From: Planctomycetaceae bacterium
GTDB taxonomy: Bacteria > Planctomycetota > Planctomycetia > Planctomycetales > Planctomycetaceae
Length of the DNA stretch: 64,000 nt
Direction: 5' to 3'
Assembly (NCBI GenBank): GCA_041398825.1
Contig: JAWKTX010000007.1
Coordinates: forward strand, 355,775 to 419,774
Position 1 is the first letter of the stretch; every line of letters starts with the position of its first letter. The position numbers and the translations under genes were made by a program. A model generated the notes under the pieces. The model saw nothing but the letters and a program-made list of their open reading frames with translations, was not told the DNA's origin and did not search any database. Below are positions 27,435-38,000 of the stretch, in pieces.

Positions 27435-28931
27435 CTAGCTCAGAATTTCCTTCACAACATGGGCGGGTTCGGCGCCTGTTAGTTTCTGGTCGAGACCCTG
27501 GTAACGAAACGTCAGTCGATTGTGGTCGATGCCCAGTTGATGAAGGATTGTTGCATTCATGTCCCGAATGTGAACCGGGTTTTCGACGATGTTGTAGCAG
27601 TAGTCGTCGGTTTTCCCGAATTCAAAGCCCCGCTTGACTCCGGCACCCGCCATCCACATCGTAAAACAACGGCCATGATGGTCGCGACCGTGGTTGTCAG
27701 CGGTCAACTGGCCCTGCGAATAGATGGTGCGGCCAAATTCCCCACCCCAGACGACAAGCGTATCGTCAAACATCCCGCGAAGCTTCAAGTCCGTGATAAG
27801 CCCGTAGACTGCGTGATCGATCGAATCACACTGACCACGAATCAGGCTCGGCAGACTTCCATGCTGGTCCCATCCGCGATGGAACAGCTGAACAAACGGC
27901 ACGCCCTGTTCCGACAACCGGCGGGCAATCAGGCAGTTGCGGGCAAACGATCCGGGTGTTTCGACATCCTTGCCATAAAGTTCCATCGATGCCTGGGATT
28001 CTGTGCTGAGATCCATCAGACCCGGCACCGATGTCTGCATCCGGAAAGCCATCTCGTACTGCGCAATACGTGCCAGTGTTTCCGGGTCACCCACCTGGTC
28101 ATAAGTTTCCTGGTTGATGGCTGCGATATGGTCGAGCATTCGGCGGCGTGTTGGCTTGTCGATACCGTCCGGATTGTTCAGGTACAACACCGGACTCGCG
28201 CCAGCGCGAAGTGCAACACCCTGATGCTGTGAGGGAAGAAATCCACTGCCCCACAGTCGACTGTACAAAGCCTGCTTCTGTCCCGGCCCGCGCGAAATCA
28301 TCACAATATAAGACGGCAGATTTCTGTTGGGGCTGCCTAGCCCGTAGCTGATCCACGCGCCCATACTGGCCTTGCCGGGTTGCTGGAAACCTGTGTTGAT
28401 GTAGGTAATCGCCGGGTCGTGGTTAATGGCTTCTGTGTGCACCGATTTCACGAGTGCGATGTCGTCCACCAACCTGGCCGTCTGCGGAAGAATCTCACTG
28501 ACCCATGTGCCGTTTTGTCCGTGTCGGCTGAATTTGAACATGGGTGCTACGCAGGGAAAGGATGTTTGCCCCGACGTCATCGTGGTAATGCGCTGACCGT
28601 TGCGGATGGAGTCCGGAAGTTCTGTTCCGTGAATGGCCCGCAGTTCCGGTTTGTAGTCCCAGGTGTCAATGTGCGATGGACCACCGCACATGAACAGGTA
28701 GATAACACGCTTTGCCTTTGGAGCAAAATGAGGCAGATGTCGTTGAACTTCGGTTTGCAGAGTCTGCTGAGCCGCCGTATCAGTGAACGTATTCGCTTTC
28801 AACGCCGGAGACGTGCCAGCCAGCCATGCCAGAGCTGCCGCGCCCAAAGGCCGCCCGGAGTTGGCCAGGAGGTCTCGACGCGTCATGGATGACTGTAGTT
28901 CTGCGATGGGATTGGGCATGGCGGTAATCAT
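27435..28931 (-). CDS. DUF1501 family secreted protein (1 of 2)
   Basis: 498 residues, related to the alkaline-phosphatase/sulfatase fold and very common in planctomycetes; the substrate is unknown. The leader TRRDLLANSGRPLGAAALAWLAG has a twin-arginine motif, so export in folded form is likely. Typical blocks: FAPKAKRVIYLFMCGGPSHIDTWDYKP, SEILPQTARLVDDIALVKSVHTEAINHDPAITYINTG, WDQHG, VVWGGEFGRT, DNHGRDHHGRCFTMWMAGAGVK. The usual genomic partner, a DUF1549/DUF1553 cytochrome-like protein, is not next to it. Another in-frame ATG lies 12 bases inside the start used. A second member at 43939-45414 is close in sequence. Confidence 0.9.
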   Translation of the reverse strand: MITAMPNPIAELQSSMTRRDLLANSGRPLGAAALAWLAGTSPALKANTFTDTAAQQTLQTEVQRHLPHFAPKAKRVIYLFMCGGPSHIDTWDYKPELRAIHGTELPDSIRNGQRITTMTSGQTSFPCVAPMFKFSRHGQNGTWVSEILPQTARLVDDIALVKSVHTEAINHDPAITYINTGFQQPGKASMGAWISYGLGSPNRNLPSYIVMISRGPGQKQALYSRLWGSGFLPSQHQGVALRAGASPVLYLNNPDGIDKPTRRRMLDHIAAINQETYDQVGDPETLARIAQYEMAFRMQTSVPGLMDLSTESQASMELYGKDVETPGSFARNCLIARRLSEQGVPFVQLFHRGWDQHGSLPSLIRGQCDSIDHAVYGLITDLKLRGMFDDTLVVWGGEFGRTIYSQGQLTADNHGRDHHGRCFTMWMAGAGVKRGFEFGKTDDYCYNIVENPVHIRDMNATILHQLGIDHNRLTFRYQGLDQKLTGAEPAHVVKEILS

Positions 28932-29276
28932 GGAGGGCAGATTTTTGGAGGTAAACGACCTGAATGGCCGATTTCCGGAACCGAAGACCCGTATTCTACC
29001 GCGGTCAGGGGCGCTGAGACAATGACTCAGGCACCCGTGTTCGGGGTTTCGCCCCGGCTCGAACGCTGTTCAGACGGCTCGCTTGCAGTTCGTTTAGCCG
29101 CCGTGCGATGATTCCCGAATACCAAACTGCCCACGGATCACGTTCTGTGCGAATCCGGTTCTGCAAAGAAATCGGCCCGCGGATTCCGTCATCCGACCGA
29201 ACGCCACTTTTCTCTGCCTGATTTTTTTGGGCCCCCATTTCGTCTCCAATTCATCTGTCTTTCGGGCGTTTACGCG
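28932..29276. other. Intergenic region without a convincing gene
   Basis: 345 bases between divergently transcribed genes, so promoters for both must lie here, but no clear -35/-10 pair can be assigned. Open frames exist on the minus strand (ending ...NELQASRLNSVRAGAKPRTRVPE), but they have no start signal or recognisable domain. A short GGGGCGAAACCCC hairpin lies near 29045-29060. Confidence 0.5.
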
Positions 29277-30503
29277 ATGCCTCAATATGCTCGATCATTA
29301 TTCGACGATGAACCGGACGGCAGCATCATGCTGGAAGATCTGTTCAATCAGGGCCAGGTGGCTCTGCGCAGGGGGCGTGTGTTCGACATGTGTCCTGACA
29401 CGGTGGACACCAAAGGTCTGCTCGCGGATTTCCGAATCGAAGGAATGCTGGTCGGTGTCGCTGTGGGCGATGCGCTGGGGCATTGCACCGAATGGCAGTT
29501 CAGTCCGGAATCACGACATGAGAAATACGGAACGATTGCCGATCATCTGACCGTTCCGGGAATTCGGTCCGGCCGCATCTCTGATGATACTCAAATGACT
29601 TACTGGACGCTGGATCGAATTCTGCACCGCGGGTGGTTCGATTTTGAAGACGTCGTAGGCTGCTTCGTCGATCGGCATGACGACATCGTCGGAATGGGCC
29701 GCAACACCTCGGCTTCACTGACTCGGCACCAGCGCCGCATGAGAACCGGATTGCCACTGGTGCATGAATGCGTGGGCGATCCCGCCGAAGAAGGCCGCGG
29801 AAACGGGGCATTGATGAGGTTTTCGCCCATTGTCCTCCCGTGGCTCAAGACGCCCTCAAAGCAACTCTGGGCTGACGCCGTTCTGTCGAGCCTGGCAACC
29901 CATGGCAATACGGTAACGTTGTCTTCTGTTGTCGCAATGACTCACCTGCTTTGGAAGGTTCTTGCAATGCCGCAACATGAAACACCTTCGCCCATGTGGT
30001 GGATTGACGAATACCTGCGCATTGCCGGCGACCTGGAAACGAATCCACTGCCGGACCCGCTGAACACGGATCCTGTGCCGCTCTGGTACGATGGCTTTCG
30101 TGGTACGCTGTGTGATTTCATCGACCAGCGTGTCCGGAAAGCCTTCGTGGACGGTGTCCCGCTCCGGGATGCCTGTTCACTGGATGGCTTCGGCTCGCGT
30201 GCGGATTCGCTGCAAACTGTGCCAGCGGTTCTGTACACGATGATGTGTCATGCCGACAGTTTCGAATCCGCGATCATTACCGCCGTGAATGACACCAAGG
30301 ACAATGACACCATTGCGGCCATCGTCGGTGCGTTTGTCGGGGCAATTCACGGCCTCTCGTCAATTCGCCAGCGCTGGATTCACGGGATCCGGTCTTACAG
30401 TCTGAAGATTCCCGGACGAACCTCGCAGTCAGATCGGGACGTTGTCATGAGAATGGCAACCGAGGCCGCATTGCACTTCTGCGGGCACGCTTCTGTTCCG
30501 TAA
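29277..30503 (+). CDS. ADP-ribosylglycohydrolase family protein
   Basis: 408 residues. DraG/ARH fold enzyme expected to hydrolyse ADP-ribose bonds using a two-metal centre. Visible motifs: GVAVGDALGHCTEW (metal-site glycines), GRISDDTQMTYWTL (paired Asp ligands), GRGNGALMRFSPI, LATHGNTVTLSSVVAMTHLLW, and the C-terminal NDTKDNDTIAAIVGAFVGAIHG carrying the last Asp ligands. The 55-60 residue N-terminal extension (MPQYARSLFDDEPDG...) is not part of the core domain. No ADP-ribosyltransferase partner lies nearby, so the target is unknown. Confidence 0.9.
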   Translation: MPQYARSLFDDEPDGSIMLEDLFNQGQVALRRGRVFDMCPDTVDTKGLLADFRIEGMLVGVAVGDALGHCTEWQFSPESRHEKYGTIADHLTVPGIRSGRISDDTQMTYWTLDRILHRGWFDFEDVVGCFVDRHDDIVGMGRNTSASLTRHQRRMRTGLPLVHECVGDPAEEGRGNGALMRFSPIVLPWLKTPSKQLWADAVLSSLATHGNTVTLSSVVAMTHLLWKVLAMPQHETPSPMWWIDEYLRIAGDLETNPLPDPLNTDPVPLWYDGFRGTLCDFIDQRVRKAFVDGVPLRDACSLDGFGSRADSLQTVPAVLYTMMCHADSFESAIITAVNDTKDNDTIAAIVGAFVGAIHGLSSIRQRWIHGIRSYSLKIPGRTSQSDRDVVMRMATEAALHFCGHASVP

Positions 30504-30807
30504 GACTCCCGCCTTCTGCATGTGCGTTGCCGGATATGAAACGGGAAGAAGGCCCTCCAGTCACCCTGTGGATTGATACTGATGCGGCGCTCCTGTCATA
30601 CTGGAGCACGGTCAGAACAAAGATGGGGAGGACAGCGAAACTCGCCCGGCCAGATGCGTCATTAGCAACAGTCATGGCGGCACCTGGCGGGTACCGAGAT
30701 ATCGCTTTCAGATCTGACACGGCAGTTGTTTCGAATCAAACCGGGTCTGGCTTGTGAGCAGTTGTGCTGCCTCCGGCTGCGTCTCGTATCAAGGCAGGAG
30801 CGTCCAA
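30504..30807. other. Intergenic region, nothing recognised
   Basis: About 300 bases. Overlapping open frames on both strands (76 and 91 codons) lack start signals and domain character. Upstream of the next gene is a good ribosome binding site only (AGGCAGGAG, 7 bases before 30808). Confidence 0.5.
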
Positions 30808-31608
30808 ATGACAAATGACACGCCCGAATCAATGCATCCGGAAAACAATCTGCAGGACAGCGACACCGACTACCGCCTGGTTGTGTTTTCTCAGCCCGAA
30901 GAGGCTTCTGTTCTCGAAGAAGCGTTCATGAAACTGCCGGGAATGGATCGCGCAACAGCGCGACTGCAATCGCATCTGATGCCGGGGATTGTTCCGTATG
31001 CCTATTCAGAAGCGGCGGCGGCACAGGTTGCGGACGATCTTACGCGACAGAATATCAAAGCTCAGGCCATTTGCTGTGACCAGCTTCCGGACCTTGTTCA
31101 TTCCCAGCAGGTGCATCACCTGCGATTCACCAGCGATGGCCTTGAAGCGATCGATGCCAACGAGCATGTCCAGTTCACGGCGTGGGATCAGATAGCAATG
31201 ATCAGTGTTGGCATCACGTCATCCAGCGCTCCTCTGCATCGTCGCGCGTCCCCCTTCCTGGCTCAGGGAAGTTCACACCGATCGTGGAATCAGGGGACGA
31301 AGGTTGGCCATCGGAATCGTCCGGAGGCATTCCTGGTTCTTAAAGATGGACTGCCTGGGTTATTTCTCGCGAGCGATGAAATGAACTACGAGGCCCTGGG
31401 CGACCGAATTCATCCATCTTCGGTGGCTAACTTCCGCGAACTCATCCGGGAACTGATTGATCGTGTACCAGGAGGCTGGGCCACACCGTCCACACTGGCG
31501 TTCCTGGAGAAAACACAGGCCCTGACGACTGAGTTTCGGTCGCATGAAGAGTTTCGTCGGTACAGCGAATTCCACACACTGTGCCTGCAACAGGTTCACA
31601 ATCCCTGA
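30808..31608 (+). CDS. Hypothetical cytoplasmic protein
   Basis: 266 residues, family not recognised. No signal peptide or membrane segment. The N-terminal third (YRLVVFSQPEEASVLEEAFMKLPGMDRATARLQSHLMPGIV) resembles a small alpha/beta domain repeated as VADDLTRQNIKAQAI. The middle has a beta-rich PH-like or bPH-like stretch (HHLRFTSDGLEAIDANEHVQFTAWDQIAMISVG...PEAFLVLKDGLPGLFLASDEMNYEALGDR), suggesting a protein that reads out a value rather than an enzyme. The ATG at 30808 is chosen because GGAG lies 7 bases before it; the frame is open further upstream to 30754. It is followed 42 bases later by the sulfatase. Confidence 0.75.
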   Translation: MTNDTPESMHPENNLQDSDTDYRLVVFSQPEEASVLEEAFMKLPGMDRATARLQSHLMPGIVPYAYSEAAAAQVADDLTRQNIKAQAICCDQLPDLVHSQQVHHLRFTSDGLEAIDANEHVQFTAWDQIAMISVGITSSSAPLHRRASPFLAQGSSHRSWNQGTKVGHRNRPEAFLVLKDGLPGLFLASDEMNYEALGDRIHPSSVANFRELIRELIDRVPGGWATPSTLAFLEKTQALTTEFRSHEEFRRYSEFHTLCLQQVHNP

Positions 31609-31650
31609 TGTGGTGACCCACTTCCCGGCACCGGTTTAGAATGAATCATC

Positions 31651-33159
31651 ATGAATGTTGCACAGGAATCGCGACGTTGTCTTCAAGCACCTCTGGTGCT
31701 CGCGCTTTGCATGCTGGTAACGAATGGACCAACCGCAATCGCAGGAAGTCCGAACGTACATGTCAACCAGTCTCAGGATCGCCCCTGTGTTCTGGTGATG
31801 ATGGCTGACAACTGGGCATGGCCTCATGCCAGTGCGCTTGGTGACTCCGTTGTTCGGACCCCCACCTTCGATCATCTGGCTTCCAATGGAGTCGTGTTTG
31901 ATAACGCCTTCTGTCTTTGTCCGTCCTGTGCCCCGGCACGAGCCGCCTTTCTGACTGGTCAGACAATCCACCGGCTGGATGATGCCGCAAATCTGCACGG
32001 GAGGTTTCCTGCAGAGATTGAAGTGTTTCCCGAAGCACTGGAAAAGGCTGGGTACCACGTTGGCTTCTCTGGAAAAGGATGGGCGCCAGGACGCATTGAA
32101 GAAAGCGGGCGTACCAGAAATCCAGCGGGCGAAGAATATGCCAATGCAGAAGCATTCCTGAACGCGTTGCCGTCTGATCAGCCCTTCTTTTACTGGTACA
32201 GCAGCCGGAACCCCCATATTCCGTGGCAGGACGGCGAACAAATGAAGGCAGAAATGAATCAGAAGGATGTTCGTGTTCCTCAATATCTGCCCGATGTACC
32301 CCTGGTTCGGGACAACATTTGTGACTATTTGTGTGAAGTTCAGCTGTTCGACCAGGAGTGCGCGCAGATTCTGGAACAATTCGAACGGGCGGGTCGACTC
32401 TCAAATACACTGGTCATCATGACGGGCGACAATGGCTGGCAGATGCCGCACGGACTTGCTCATATTTACGATGCGGGTACGCGAGTGCCGCTGGTGATGA
32501 GCTGGCCTGGCAAAATTGAAGAAGGCATTCGCGCGCAGGACTTTGTCAACTTTGATGACTTCGCCCCCACATTCATGGAACTGGCAGGGCTTAAACCCGG
32601 GGACCAGTGCACAGGCCACAGCCTTTTGCCCGCGATGCAGCAGGACCCCCATCGTCAGGTGCGCGATTACGTTTTTCTGTCGCGAGAACGACACGCCAAT
32701 GTTCGTCGCGGCGATCGCTCATATCCCGTACGCGCACTCCGCACCCGGGATTTCCTGTTCGTCCGAAACTTCGAGCCGGAACTTTGGCCCGCGGGAGATC
32801 CCGAGGTCTATCATTCGGTGGGCGACTACGGCGATGTTGACTTCACGTGGACCAAGCAGTTCATTCTTCAACATCAGCACGAACCTGCAATCCGGCCATT
32901 CTTCACAATGAATTTTTCAAAGCGGCCGTCAGAAGAACTTTACGATCTTCGGATTGACCCCGACCAGACCATCAACGTCATCGATCAGCCGGACCTGTCT
33001 GACGTTCGGCGCCAACTTTCCGGCCGTCTCGAGGAATGGATGAACCAAACCGCTGACCCCAGAAGCAGAAACCCCCACGATAATCGCTGGGACAAAGCAC
33101 CCTACTACGGCGGAAAAGCAAACAACAACCAGATCCCAAAGAAACGCCCGCGAGACTAA
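31651..33159 (+). CDS. Cys-type sulfatase, secreted
   Basis: 502 residues with a leader of about 32 residues (LVLALCMLVTNGPTAIAG). Hydrolyses sulfate esters or N-sulfate, probably on algal or other polysaccharides. The formylglycine motif CAPAR is at 93-97 (C-x-P-x-R), inside SCAPARAAFLTGQ. Metal ligands are seen at DN (53-54, in MMADNWAWPH) and TGDNGW. FSGKGWAPGR and SSRNPHIPW match the heparan-N-sulfatase-like (sulfamidase) branch. Cysteine maturation requires a formylglycine-generating enzyme encoded elsewhere: the FGE-like domain of the kinase at 1556-5011 lacks the catalytic cysteines. Confidence 0.92.
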   Translation: MNVAQESRRCLQAPLVLALCMLVTNGPTAIAGSPNVHVNQSQDRPCVLVMMADNWAWPHASALGDSVVRTPTFDHLASNGVVFDNAFCLCPSCAPARAAFLTGQTIHRLDDAANLHGRFPAEIEVFPEALEKAGYHVGFSGKGWAPGRIEESGRTRNPAGEEYANAEAFLNALPSDQPFFYWYSSRNPHIPWQDGEQMKAEMNQKDVRVPQYLPDVPLVRDNICDYLCEVQLFDQECAQILEQFERAGRLSNTLVIMTGDNGWQMPHGLAHIYDAGTRVPLVMSWPGKIEEGIRAQDFVNFDDFAPTFMELAGLKPGDQCTGHSLLPAMQQDPHRQVRDYVFLSRERHANVRRGDRSYPVRALRTRDFLFVRNFEPELWPAGDPEVYHSVGDYGDVDFTWTKQFILQHQHEPAIRPFFTMNFSKRPSEELYDLRIDPDQTINVIDQPDLSDVRRQLSGRLEEWMNQTADPRSRNPHDNRWDKAPYYGGKANNNQIPKKRPRD

Positions 33160-33264
33160 TGCCTCTGACATTTCGCATGCGGAATGGAACGAGGAATACG
33201 TGCCAACCTTTGTCATTGCGTTCGCCACGGGAATTCGAGGACATTTGTCTCACAAGTCCAGCCC

Positions 33265-34785
33265 ATGAACTCAGAGATTCCGGCCTTCATTCGTGCAGCA
33301 TATTCTGCTGACGTCTTTCACGATGCGTCCATGATCTGGCAACAGAAACTGGCCGAGCATCTTCGGTCTGTCATGGCCTCTGATCGGCCCGTGATGAAAT
33401 GGCAGGAGCCGACCACTGCTCTGCTTCAGGCTGGTCGGTCACTGTTGGCTGAAAACAGCGAGAGCACTCGCACATGCAAAGATGATCTGACGACAGAAGC
33501 GCTTCTGCAGCGTTTTGGTGATGTGATGGATCAGATTTTAAGTTCGGGGCATAACCTCCATCATCCGCACTATATTGGCCATCAGGTCCCCGCATCTGTC
33601 CCGTTGGCAGGACTGTTTGATGCCATCGCATCCGTCACGAATCAGGTCACGGGGGTCTTCGAAATCGGGCCATGGGCAACGGCCGTGGAATTGAGCCTGA
33701 TCCGGATGCTGGGGGAAAAGATCGGCTGGAGGTCTGACGAATGCAGCGGTGTGCTGACGCACGGTGGGTCGCTGGCAAATCTGACGGCCCTGCTGACGGC
33801 GCGCAATATCGCGATTCCTGGCTGCTGGGAGTCCGGTGTGCCTCAGGATGCCGTGCTGGTCGCACAAAGCGATGCGCATTACAGCGTGACTCGTGCAGCA
33901 GGAATTCTTGGGCTGGGAAGCCAACAGGTTGTTCGCGTTGATCTGGATGAACGTCGTCGTATGCGTCCTGACTGCCTGGATTCTGTTCTGGTCAGAGAGA
34001 AGGAACGCGGCCGTCGAATCATTGCTGTTTGTGCGTGCGCCTGTGCGACACCCATCGGCGCCTTCGATCCGCTGGATGAAATCGCTGATGTTTGTGAGCG
34101 ACATCAGGTCTGGCTGCACGTTGATGCCGCTCACGGTGGCTCGCTGATGATGAGTGACATCCATCGCCACAAGCTGGCAGGAATCCATCGTGCAGACAGC
34201 GTGGTCTGGGACGCCCATAAGATGCTGTTCGTTCCGGCACTGTGTGCTGCCGTGCTCTTCAGGAATCGGGATGTCCGATATGAAACATTTCGACAGATCG
34301 CTCCGTATTTGTTCGATACGTCATCGTCACAAATGGCCGATTTTGATACCGGCATGCGAACCCTGGAATGCACAAAAAGAGCCAACGGTTTCGGACTCTG
34401 GGGTTTGTGGACGATGCTTGGCGACCAGGTGTTTGAATCTCTGGTCGACCAGACAATTGGAATTGCAGGACAGCTCGCGGAGCTATTGCGAGCAGCTCCG
34501 GACTTCGAACTCCTGAACGATCCTGAATGCAACATTGTCGTCTTTCGACATCTGCCTCCCTTCCTGAACACAGCGCCGGCTGAAGAACAAGACCGTTTTC
34601 AAAACACGATTCGAAGTGAACTCATGAAGTCCGGGCGATTCTATATCGTGCAGACCCAACTGGATGGCCGGGTCGTACTTCGAGCGGTCATTATGAATCC
34701 CATGACAACCCATGTTGATCTGGTTGAACTGCTGAATGAATTGCGGCAATGTTCTGCCAACCATCTCCGTGAACGGGCGCGATAG
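33265..34785 (+). CDS. PLP-dependent group II decarboxylase
   Basis: About 506 residues. The fold is that of glutamate, aromatic-L-amino-acid and diaminobutyrate decarboxylases. N-terminal helix bundle, then HHPHYIGHQVP, the PLP phosphate segment GVLTHGGSLANLTALLTARN, HYSVTRAAGILGLG, the PLP-stacking region ATPIGAFDPLDEIADVC, WLHVDAAHGGSL with the Asp of the pyridine nitrogen, and VVWDAHKMLFVP with the Schiff-base lysine. The substrate cannot be read from the sequence; diaminobutyrate or aromatic amino acids are candidates. The ATG at 33265 gives a natural start; the frame is open upstream to 33184. It follows the sulfatase by about 105 bases and may be cotranscribed. Confidence 0.9.
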   Translation: MNSEIPAFIRAAYSADVFHDASMIWQQKLAEHLRSVMASDRPVMKWQEPTTALLQAGRSLLAENSESTRTCKDDLTTEALLQRFGDVMDQILSSGHNLHHPHYIGHQVPASVPLAGLFDAIASVTNQVTGVFEIGPWATAVELSLIRMLGEKIGWRSDECSGVLTHGGSLANLTALLTARNIAIPGCWESGVPQDAVLVAQSDAHYSVTRAAGILGLGSQQVVRVDLDERRRMRPDCLDSVLVREKERGRRIIAVCACACATPIGAFDPLDEIADVCERHQVWLHVDAAHGGSLMMSDIHRHKLAGIHRADSVVWDAHKMLFVPALCAAVLFRNRDVRYETFRQIAPYLFDTSSSQMADFDTGMRTLECTKRANGFGLWGLWTMLGDQVFESLVDQTIGIAGQLAELLRAAPDFELLNDPECNIVVFRHLPPFLNTAPAEEQDRFQNTIRSELMKSGRFYIVQTQLDGRVVLRAVIMNPMTTHVDLVELLNELRQCSANHLRERAR

Positions 34786-35038
34786 CCAACCCGGAAAAAA
34801 CGCATTCGACCAGGTTTCTGGCGAATGTTCCCCACGATTCGGCAATGACTTCAGGCAACTCACGGTCACCCTGGTGACCCGAGAGTCTCCGCTTCCGTCG
34901 TTCATCTGCTCCGGACTCGTACCTCGCCGGATCCGTTCTTTGCCGGAGGCCTGGGGACTCGATTCTTGCATCTCATGGCTTCGCCGATACCCTTTGCAGG
35001 CTGACAATGCTGTCCCCGCCCCATTTCCTTCCGAAATC

Positions 35039-38000
35039 ATGTCAAACATGCGCTATTTCCGGATACTCGCCCTTCTTGTCTCCACCATCATTTCTCCAGC
35101 GAGAAGCCACGCTGATGAAAAACCGGCCGATGCAGATCGCCCGATTCATGCTCTGCTGGTGACCGGCGGATGCTGTCATGATTATGACCGGCAGAAGCTG
35201 ATTCTGACTCGGGGGATTTCGGCTCGAGCCAACGTGCGATGGACGGTCGTGCATCAGGGCGGGACGACCACGAATACACCGATTCCGCTGTACGACGATC
35301 CGAACTGGGCTGACGGGTTTGACATTGTTGTCCACAACGAATGCTTCAGCGATGTGAAGGATCTGGAATTCGTTGATCGCATTCTGAAACCTCACCGGGA
35401 CGGGCTGCCTGCGATTCTGATTCACTGTGCGATGCACTGTTATCGCACCGGCGATGATCGCTGGTTTGAATTTGTCGGAATGCAGTCGCCGGGGCACGGG
35501 CCGCACTATTCGTACACGGCGGACAACGTCAAAAAAGATCATCCGATCATGCAGGATTTCGGCCCGGCGTTTGTGGCTCCCAAGGGCGAACTGTACCACA
35601 GCATGAAAGTGTTCGACACAGCCACACCGCTGGCTCAGGCCAATCGCCAGTCCGACGGTATGCCTCAGGTTTGCGTCTGGACCAATAATTACAAGGGCAG
35701 GGCCCTTGACGCCGATACGAGCTCACGCTCGGAATCTGGAAATCGCTCCCGTTGGTCGCTGCCGACAAGGGAACGAGTTCACCGACAGCATCAGCGGGCA
35801 CAACGGGCGATCGCGAAGAAGGCACGCGAGTCTTCGGTTGTACGATGGGCCATTACAACGAAACGATGGCCGAACCAAAGTATCTGGACATGATGGCTCG
35901 AGCCGTTCTGTGGGCGACCCGTCGCGACATCGAAAGCAACTTCACGCCTTCGACGGAAAAGATCGACGAAGAAATCAAAGCCCTGATCACAGCCGCCGAT
36001 TGCAGATCCAACATCCAGTGCCGCTTCTGCAAAGTGCTGCACCGAAGGCAACGCTGCCTTTCAAAAATCGGTGACTGCCAAAAGCACTCAAAGCGGCAAC
36101 GAAAACAAAAACCTGACCGACGGTCGTCTGGACCTCGCTGGTGCGGATGGCGGGCAGACCAATGAATGGGTGACTGTTGATCTGGGTGAATCGGTTCATG
36201 TGAAGAATCTGCGGCTGCACTGGGAACGCCGCCAGGGCTCGACCTATTGGTATACCATCGAAGCGTCGGCGGATGGCGAGCAGTGGAAGACCATCGTCGA
36301 TGAATCAAAGAGCGACAGCAAAGACGGCATTCGATCGCACGCTGTCGATGCACCGAACACTCGTTATCTGAAGACCACTTTCCTGGGCTGCAGTACCAAC
36401 GGATGGGGATCGATCTGGGAATTCGAAGCTTATTCTGGCGACATGCCCGAGCTGCCGAAGTCGGCCAAAGACGGAGGTCCGAAGCCTCCCGCATCCATCA
36501 GTGATGTGCAGGCACCGGACGGCTTCGACGTACGCATGTTTGCCTCGCCGCCGGATGTCAATTATCCAGTCTGCATCACGGCAGCAGCCACCGGTGAAGT
36601 CTTTGTTGGAGTTGACGAACAGGGTTCGCTGGGCAAAGAAACCGGCCGCGGCAAAGTGCTGCGATGCATCGACACCGACGGTGATGGCACGGCTGATCAG
36701 ATCAACGAATTCGCGAAAATGGATCATCCTCGCGGACTGATCTACGACAACGGTTCGCTGTGGGTGCTGCATCCGCCGTTCCTGAGCGTCTATCGCGACA
36801 CCAATGGTGATGGAACGGCCGACGAATCCGAAGTTCTGATCGAAGGCATCAGCACGGCAGAAGTCAATAAACGCGGAGCTGACCACGACCAACGGCATTC
36901 GCATGGGCATCGATGGCTGGATCTACATTGCCGTTGGTGACTTTGGTTTCAATCAAGCCGTGGCGAAGGATGGCACCACGTTAAGCAAACGCGGCGGCGG
37001 AGTTGTGCGCATTCGACCCGATGGCAGCGATATGGAAATCTTCAGCTGGGGCCAGCGCAATATTGTGGATATCGCCATCGACCCGCTGATGAATGTCTAC
37101 ACGCGTGACAACACCAACGATGGCGGCGGCTGGGATATTCGATTGTCTCATGTGATGCAGACAGCCAACTACGGATATCCGTCTCTGTACAAGAACTTCA
37201 GCGAAGAAATCATGCCGCCTCTGGCTGACTACGGTGGCGGTTCGGGCTGCGGAGCGATGTACTTTCAGGACGATCGATGGCCGGCTCCGTTCAATGATAT
37301 TCTGCTGACGTGCGACTGGGGCCGCAGCGAAGTCTTCAGCCACAGGCTGCCCGTCAATGGAGCCACCTTTGATGCTCAGCAGGACACATTCCTGAAACTT
37401 CCACGCCCCACCGACATCGACGCGGATGCCAGCGGACGCATGTATGTGACCAGCTGGAAAAACGGCCAGTTCAACTACGACGGCCCCAACATCGGCTTTG
37501 TCGCCATGATCACTCCGATTGACTTTGTGCCGCATCCCGTGCCCGATGCTGGCTCGCTGAATGACGCTGATCTGGTGCAGCTGCTGAATCATCCATCCGA
37601 TGCAATGAGGCTGCATGTGCAGCGAGAAATCCTGCGGCGTGACGCTCAGCGGGATGATTCGTCCGGGCGTGAACTGCGAACCGCGGTGAGTGAAATGATG
37701 AGCAATCACGATCTGCCACTGCCAGTGCGAGTGGCCGCGGTGTGGACTCGGCGGCAGATGACCAGCGGTCGTTTCTGCAGGCGATCAGTCATCAGTATGA
37801 AGATGAAGCTCTGCGAGAACACTGCCTGCGTGCCTGGCCGACCGTCGATCGGATGCAGACAACGTTCCGTTGAAACGATTGATCGACGGTCTCGCCGATG
37901 CCGCTCATCCGCGCGTTCAGGCAGCCGCGATCGTGGGACTCGGACGACTTCTGGCCGGTCGCACGCCGAAGACACCGACCGAAGACGAACGCACAGCCGT